NCBI GenBank assembly: GCA_039707465.1
Contig: CM077643.1
Coordinates: 248,090,919-248,154,918, forward strand
Reading direction: 5' to 3'
From: Rhabdophis nuchalis
Lineage: Eukaryota; Chordata; Lepidosauria; Squamata; Natricidae
Length of the DNA: 64,000 bases
Positions 15,401 through 23,900 of this stretch are shown in pieces. The notes under the pieces were generated by a model. That model worked only from the letters and a program-made list of their open reading frames with translations, was not told the origin of the DNA and did not search any database. Both the position numbers and the translations under genes were made by a program. How positions within the stretch are numbered: position 1 is the first letter of the stretch; each line of letters opens with the position of its first letter.

Positions 15401-18400
15401 AGAAATGCTAGCTCTAACTTTATTAGGTTACACTAACAGTATCTTACAAGTCAGAAAGTACACCTCTTCCCACATGCCTTTACCCACCACTTGCCTTTAA
15501 GAAGCTAGGAAGGGCCCCTTCTGAGATGTTTGCCATGCCCACGTTGCTTCTGCAAACTAAACCATCTCTTATCATCTAATCTACGGCTCTTCCTCCTGTC
15601 TCTCAAGGTCATTTCCACATACCATTTCAGAAACTAAAGGGACTTATCTGGTTCTTTTTAGTCCTAATATGTTGGATGACATCCAATTTGTGACTTAATG
15701 CATTGGTACTAAAATCCCTGGACGCTCCAGGTAATTGGGTGCTTAATTTCCAAATTTCCCTGTCTTTGATCTCCACTCAATTTACAGTATCTAAAACAGG
15801 GGTCCCCAACCTTTTTTGCACCAGGGACCGGTTTCATTTTAAAGAAAATTCCGCGGACCGGCCGGCGTAGAGGGGGAGCGGGGGGGGGAGGGGGAACAGG
15901 CGGCTCATGGTGTGAGTCGGGGGGGTGAGTCGGCTCACTTGCCCCTCTAGGGCCCCCAATGGCGTAAGTGGCTGCACCTGTGCTCTCCCGCCCCCCCCCC
16001 CGGTGCGCGTTCTGCCCAGGGGGCTGCCCCGTCCTCCCTCCTCCTCCTCTCCGGCCCTGCGGCCCGGTTCCTATCAAGCCACGGACCGGCACCGGTCCGT
16101 GGACCGGGGGTTGGGGACCCCTGATCTAAAAGACAAAATCTTCTAAGACTTCCTGTAGGCGATGACTATGCTTAGCCCAATGGAGGAGTCAAACATGTCA
16201 TAAGTCATGCACGCCCACAAGATATCTAAGTCCAGCCCATCTTGAGCGTCTCTTTTATCTTTCCTGCATTTCCCTTATTTCCCTTTTCTTTGGAAAGCAA
16301 GAATTATCTGATGGCTTTAGTATCTTTGGATAGACAGTATAATATTAAAAGAATTCTAAAGACAAGGAGAATACTGAAAGACTTAATTAGATTTCAAAAC
16401 GTAACACAATATTTGGAGCATTTGGTAGGCTTTATTTATAAACAATTGTTAAAGTATGAGTCAGAAACTGGTAAAGTTAAAGACTACAGGATTCAAATGA
16501 GACAGAGTTTAGATATAATTAATATATCACAATGAGAATGTCAATGGGATAAGTAATATTAAATTCGCATTAAATATTTAGAGAAAACTGGTATAAAAGT
16601 GTTTTTCTGTGAGTACTTTACTCAAAATATTGATTGCTAAAATGGAGAGCTCATTTTCTAGAAATCATTGCAAATGTAATGAGCAAGTTTGATCATTTTT
16701 CCATATATGGTAGCAATGGCGTAAAACTGATATACAACGAAACAAATTCTAAAAGCTTTCTATTCCCATCTTTAATTTTTTTTTACTAAGTCTTATAGTT
16801 TCACAAGATATTCTGAAGAAGCTTTAAACACAGTAAATGCAAAGCTTTTTTTGGAAAGTATGTAAAGTTGTTTCTGCAGAAAAATGGTTAATTAAGTTGT
16901 GGGATTCATATTGTGATACCCACAATAAATTTGTACTTCAAAAATAAATCTGACAATAGAATTTAAGTCAAATTGGGAGCCATCATTGAATAATTCTACA
17001 CAGAAGCTTGTATCATATACAAAATTTGGATTTCTCGTAGTAGAAAGTCTTACTATTTTAACTTTCAATAATCTGCTAAATAAATAAGACCTTTCATTTT
17101 TTGTACAGAAAGTACTGTAATTCCCAACCATATGTTATAATAATAATAATAATTTAATTTGTAAAACCGCACCCTCTCCCCACAGGGACTCGGGGCGGTG
17201 CACAGGTAGAATAAAAACCAAATACATACAACAATTCTAAAAACAAATTAAATATAACCTGCGCTAAAATTCCCATTAAAAACTAAATAATACTAATTCC
17301 CCATAAAACCCCAGAGGCAGAGAGACTCATCCTAGGCCGGCCAGACAGAAAAAGTGAGTCTTTAATTTAAGACGGAAGGAGCGGAGGTCCGTGGTCGTCC
17401 TGATATCGGGGGGGAGGTTGTTCCAGAGGGCCGGGCCCGCCACAGAGATAGCCCTTCCCCTGGGTGTCGCCCGCTGACAGTGTCTGGTGGACGGCACCTG
17501 GAGAAGTCCCTCTCTGTGGGAGCGAATCGGCCGCGAGGATGTATGAGGCAGGATCCGATCCCGCAGATAGCTAGGTCCCGAGCCATGGAGCGCTTTAAAG
17601 ATGATAATTAACACCTTGAAGCGCACCCGGGAGACGACAGATAGCCAGTGCAGCTCGCGCAAGAGCGGTGTTACATGGGTAAACCTAGCGGTTCCCATAA
17701 TTGCTCGCGCAGCTGCATTCTGGACTAGCTGAAGTCTCCGGGTGCACCTCAAGGGGAGCCCCATGTAGAGAGAGTTACAATAGTGCAGTCGGGATGTCAC
17801 GAGCGCATGAGTGACTGTGCGCAGGGCGTCCCGATCCAATAGGGGGCGCAATTGCCGAACCAGGCGAACCTGGTAAAACGCCCTCCTGGCCACGGCTGTC
17901 ACTTATGTTATGACATATGTTATGATTATTACTATTAACATTTGTATGTTACTCGGTTTTTAACCAGAGCCTACAGCTTTTAAAACAATGTATTTAGTTC
18001 TATAAAATTGATGAAGTATTAAACGTTCTTATTTAACAAATTTAATCCTATTTAGTTACTACAATTCCAACAAATTCTCGTTGTAGTTTTTTTTTTTTTT
18101 TGTTGTTGTTCAGGTTTTTTTCTCTTTCTTTTTTCATTAATTAAAGTAAGAAAAATAAAGTTGAAGAAAAAAGACAAGCAGGGCTTCCTACAGGACCAGG
18201 AAAAACAACCGAGTTCCATAAGCATGGGCAGCATAGAGTTTTGTATGCAACCTTGATAGTAAACTGCACCCTTAGCAAAACTAAGGGTGGGGAATACAAT
18301 ATAAAAGCTTTTTAAATGGAATTAAAAGCAATCGGTTTGGGTTTTTGTTGTTGTTGTTGTTGTTGTTTATACAATACCTACCGATTGAGGAAGTTATTTA

Positions 18401-19830
18401 ATTAAATAATATTCCTACTGTACCTCTGGTAGCACTGACATCAATTCAGCATCTGAAATTCCCGGGACCTCAGTCTTCACTGACACCTGGAAATGGAATG
18501 AGGCATTTTCAATATAGAATCCAACAGTGTTATTACAAAATCCAAGCTTGTTCTAATTCTTGTGGTTTTAGAGAAATTAAAATGAATATTTTCTTATTTC
18601 TGTTTAAGTAGAAAGACAATAATACCTATGTGCCAACCATTTAGACATTAGACTATCGCTAGCAAAACTAGAGCCAGTGAATCATTGTCACTGCGACATT
18701 TTGTTTTCAACAAATTGCCTATACTCTTAATGAGCATATGACCCAGGTCTTACCTCCATGTAATTCTCTTCACACAGAATTTCCCTTGGAGCCCATGAGA
18801 AATAGGAGCAATGCATGGGATGCTGGTGAACTGTAGCTGCCTGCAGGTCTTCAAATAATGATACTTTGATGTTTACAGTAAGAGAGAACTTTTCATCTTT
18901 CTGCAATCATTGAAAAAACATTTGCAATGTCACTGGTGGGAGTACCATATTTAACAATGGTGAATGCTTCCTGCCACAAAGTTATTGAGAAAGCCAGCAT
19001 TTAGATCAAGGGTGTCCAACATTGGCAACTTTATGACTCTGGGCTTCAACTCTCAGAATTCCCCAGAAAGCCATTCTGGCTGGGGAATTCTGGGAGTTGA
19101 ATCCTACAGATCTTAATGTTGCCAAAGTTGGATACCCGAGTTAGTTAATTATAGGCTTATTAGCTTGTAGCCATCTAATTAACTTATTATATTAATAAAA
19201 GCATTGAGAAGCAGATGTCCTTCCTATTGCAGCCCCCCCCCCCCTTCAAATCTATGGGACGGCTCAAAAAAAAATCTGGAACTGAGAAATATAAAAGGGA
19301 AGTTCTGTTGTTCGAATAGTTTACCTAGTTTGACTGAACCCATTGCATTTTAGATTGCTTTGGTTATTGTAGCCTGCCTCTTCATGCACGAGGCGACTGA
19401 TATGCAATCTTTACATAAATTTGCCACAATCAGCAGATACTGATCCTCCACTGTAGCACAATGCTTTGTGTTCTCTTGCAAAACTGGTCAAACAATTGCT
19501 TTTTTTAACATGGTTTCAAGCCTATGTCTGTTTCCAGCTTCCCACCCCGCTTCCATATATATATATGGAAGCGGGGTGGGAATAATAATAATAATAACAG
19601 GTTGTTGTGAAACAATTACCTATACTAATACCCTGTCTAAGATGATGCAATAAGGAGAACTGGCTTGGCTTAAGTGCTAGGCTCTTTGTCTTGCATGCAA
19701 CATAGCCCTGGTTTGAATCCCAGTAAGGGGTATGGCCAGCTGATGAGAGCTAATAAGCTCGAAATAGATCTATCCTGGTCTCTCTCTAATTTAATTTATT
19801 GATCAGCTCATAAAAACATATATATATATG

Positions 19831-19902
<72 letters not shown>

Positions 19903-20237
19903 AATTTCTTTAAGGGATGATTAATAATAATTAATTAAGAGACCAGGATGGATCCATTTCGGGCTGCTTAGCCCTCGTCAGCTGGCCATACTTCCCTACA
20001 GGGATTTGAACTGGTGCTCTCCAGCATTCGAAGCAGGCTTCTCTATGCCTTGAGCTTAATTAATTATTATTAATCATCCCTTAAAGAAATTTAACACATA
20101 TCTAAAAAGACAGCAGCAATTTAATAGGTCTCTGTCTGGATGGTCTCTAGGTTGAGTCGAAGGACAGAGAAGGATGACACGTTTGTCTCCTCCCTTGAAT
20201 AGGCCTAACAGGAAGCTGTAACAATATATCCACTTCA

Positions 20238-20306
<69 letters not shown>

Positions 20307-20875
20307 TAATTATCACAGCTCCTGTTCAGAGGTCCCTTTAAGGGGAGGAGACTCAACGTCATCCCTCTCTGCCCTTCGACTCATCCTAGAGATCATCCAG
20401 ACAGAGAACCTAATTAGATTACTGCTGTGTGACATTTTTTAGATATGTGTTAGATTTTTTAAGGGCTGAAAATAAAGAGACCAGGATGGATCCATTTCAG
20501 GCTTATTAGCCTTCTTCAGCTGGCCATACTCCTTCTACTGGGATTTGAACTGGTGCTTTCCAGCATATGAGACAGGCTTCTTTATGCCTTGAGCTATCCA
20601 GTATCCCTGATATATCATATGCTGGAAAGCACCAGTTCAAATCCCAGTAGAAGGAGTATGGCCAGCTGAAGAAGGCTAATAAGCCTGAAATGGATCCATC
20701 CTGGTCTCTTTATTTTCAGCCCTTAAAAAATCTAACACATATCTAAAAAATGTCACACAGCAGTAATCTAATTAGGTTCTCTGTCTGGATGATCTCTAGG
20801 ATTCGAAGGGCAGAGAGGGATGACGTTGAGTCTCCTCCCCTTAAAGGGACCTCTGAACAGGAGCTGTGATAATTA

Positions 20876-20940
<65 letters not shown>

Positions 20941-23900
20941 TTCGTAGATTTTCACGGGTGTAGGTATGCTGGCATAGCTGGCTTCGGGGATTTTCCCGTG
21001 TATAAGGCATAGAAATGTTATTGCAACATTTCGACAAGATCTCACTTGTCATCATCAGGCAGGCTTCTGTCTGTGACTGACCAGTCACAGACAGAAGCCT
21101 GCCTGATGATGACAAGTGAGATCTTGTCGAAACGTTGCAATAACATTTCTATGCCTTATACATGGGGAAATCCCCGAAGCCAGCTATGCCAGCATATATA
21201 CACTTGATTTTTTTTCCTGGGTATATAACACATGTAGATCAGCAAACATGTCTCTAGAATATACTGTATTAGGATTTTGTTGTTGTTGTTCAGTTGTGTG
21301 TGATTCTCAGAGACTGCCTGAGCAAGTCTCTTCAGGTTTGTTGGCAAGTTTTTTTTTCCAAAAGTGATTTGCCCTTGAGCTGAAAGACGTGACAAGTTGG
21401 TTCAAGGTCATCCAATTGGCTTTGTGCCTAAGGTGGGATTCAAATCCATGGTCTCTTGGATTCTGACCTAATGCCTTAACCACTACACCCAACTAACTCT
21501 TGTCTTTGAGATAGGAGTTCACAAAAATGATAAAGTTGTCAACCATCTCCATTAGTTTAATTTTCCTATCTATATGTCTGTGTTGGGCTCTGATACAACC
21601 AAAATTGTCTCTCTGCAAGATACTTGCCGTTTGATGATCCAAGGGGCCTCATATTCTTAAAATAGCAGGAGGTAAGGAAGCCAAAAATAAAAATCACAGA
21701 TGCTATGTCTCATCATGAGTTGCAGATAAGCACTTTGGGTCTCAGCTCAATTTATAATTGTATTAAATTAAATTCAGCCTCTGTGTTTCCTTTTCTATCT
21801 CCCATCAGTGGTAGAGATCCTGACATTATCCATGTCAAAAGCAGATAACTTCCGTTTAAAGTAAGAGATTATTTTTAAAATAATTTTGTGTAAAAACAAT
21901 CAAAAGAGTCGCTATTCTCTGTTTTGGTCACCATATAAGGCAAGCCTTGGTCACCATATAAGGGAAGCAGTTTCCAAAATGTAAATCTATGTTTTAAGAT
22001 CACAGAATATTTGTTTTATGCATTTATCTGTCATGTAAGACCATTATTTATGCTTACCAATGCTTAAGATGGTGTTAGGTTTTTGTATTCTGGGGATGAC
22101 TAAATATTACCTGGGCTCACCTCATTTGTAACATGGCAGCCAAGGAAAGAAGCCCTGAAGATGGGGTTTCCCCATACATCCTTCGACAGAGTATAGCCAC
22201 AACGAGCTCCCAACATCTGGTCTACCAAAAATGGAACACCAGATGGGTCTGGAAGCATACAAATGAATATCTTACAGTCACGCTAAAATAGAAGTCAGCC
22301 TAATAAACAAGACAAGAAACAGCATTTTTCCCCAATGGATAGAAGAAGAAATGTAGTTCTCCAGGTAGTACAGAACAATAAGTCTCAATATCTCCCACCT
22401 TTGATCATTATGATTCATTGGAAGATATACGTTCAGGAACACCTCAGATTCATAGACGACTTATATCTGCTGTATGGAACTTGATGAACTACCTATTCCT
22501 TAGTTTCATGACATTCTGTAAATAAAGGCTTAAAATACAAGGTTTATCAACATGCTCTGGTTTTATTTTCCTAAAGTCCTTGTTTAATGACTACCCATTC
22601 AAACAAATGTCAAAATTATGGCACTGCTGAACAAGATTTACAACCAGTCCTACAGCTATTGTGTGTATAAGATTATTTGTATTTAAAAGAGATTATACCC
22701 AGTCAGTACACTGCCACTGTGGATATGGATATTTTATATATAACAAAGAAAATTGTATAATGAAAAATAATATATAAAAAAAATGATTTACAACCAGTCC
22801 TTGTAGTTGCAGCCATTGCAACATGTGATCATGATTTGAATGTTTGGAAACCAACTTGCAATTATAGTGTTTGCTGTCATGTGATCACCATTTGCCACTT
22901 TCGTTGTGGGCTTCCAACAAGCAAAGTCAATGGGAAAGCTGGCAGGAGGTCACAAATGGCAAACATATATTGTATTAACCACATGGAATTCACTTCATAA
23001 CCAGTAAGCAATCAGAACTGCTGCAACTGCCATTGTAGGCCAGCAGTCATGTGATATTTTATTCAGCAATGGTATTGCTCCCAATTATTGATGGTAAGTG
23101 GAGATTTACTTTAAAGAACCTTAGTTCCTATTTTATTGCTGTTTGATCACCATTGAAGGCAAACAGGTAATCTATGTTTTAAGATCCCACATTATATTTC
23201 TATGTGTTTCACTATTCACTACCAGTTTAGAGTTTGAACATGTTAATTCCAGAGCTCTGTAACCCCATGGCATAGCTAATAATTCCTGAAGTGGCTTAGC
23301 AAAGGGAGAATGATAGTAAGCATGCAGTGATGTCAATGTACAAATCCCAGGTTTAAACTAGTCTCCCAGCATTTGACCCAAGGACATAAGTCACAATATT
23401 TACATTACATCTTTTCCAGCCACTTCTCCCATATTTATTTAACAGATTAACTGAGCTGGAAGGGGCCTTGCAGGTCATCTAGTCCAACCCCCTGCCCAAG
23501 CAGGAAACCTTACATCTGCCTCTACCTAGGACTGAACTCACAACCTCCTGATTGGGAGGTGAGAGCTCCACCTCTAGGCTAACATGACTGATCTATCTGA
23601 ATTGGAATGCTAAGCAGATTTTCACCATAACCTTCATTGCAATAAAACTTTAATGTGGAAACAATAAAGTTCTTGCTCAAGTTGCAAGTACAAACAATAT
23701 TCTGTTTAATGTCTCAGATAGCTCACCAATTACTTCTATCTTGAAAAACTTCTTCTGAAGAAAGGACTTGTCTAGCTTCATCCAAAATACGCTGGAGAGG
23801 CAGGTACTTTCTATAAAAACTAGGAAGGGGTTGAGGAAACTTAGTTATAAAAGACATAATCTGGTCACAACATTAATTCTCCAGTTTCTAAAGTTCTAAA

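Noticed and set aside
15709..16146. Pro/Gly/Arg-rich open frames on both strands
   Set aside because: Fall inside the GC-rich hAT MITE at 15797-16123.
20147..21115. Open frames containing Tyr-Ile repeats
   Set aside because: Products of (AT)n microsatellites in the palindrome region.
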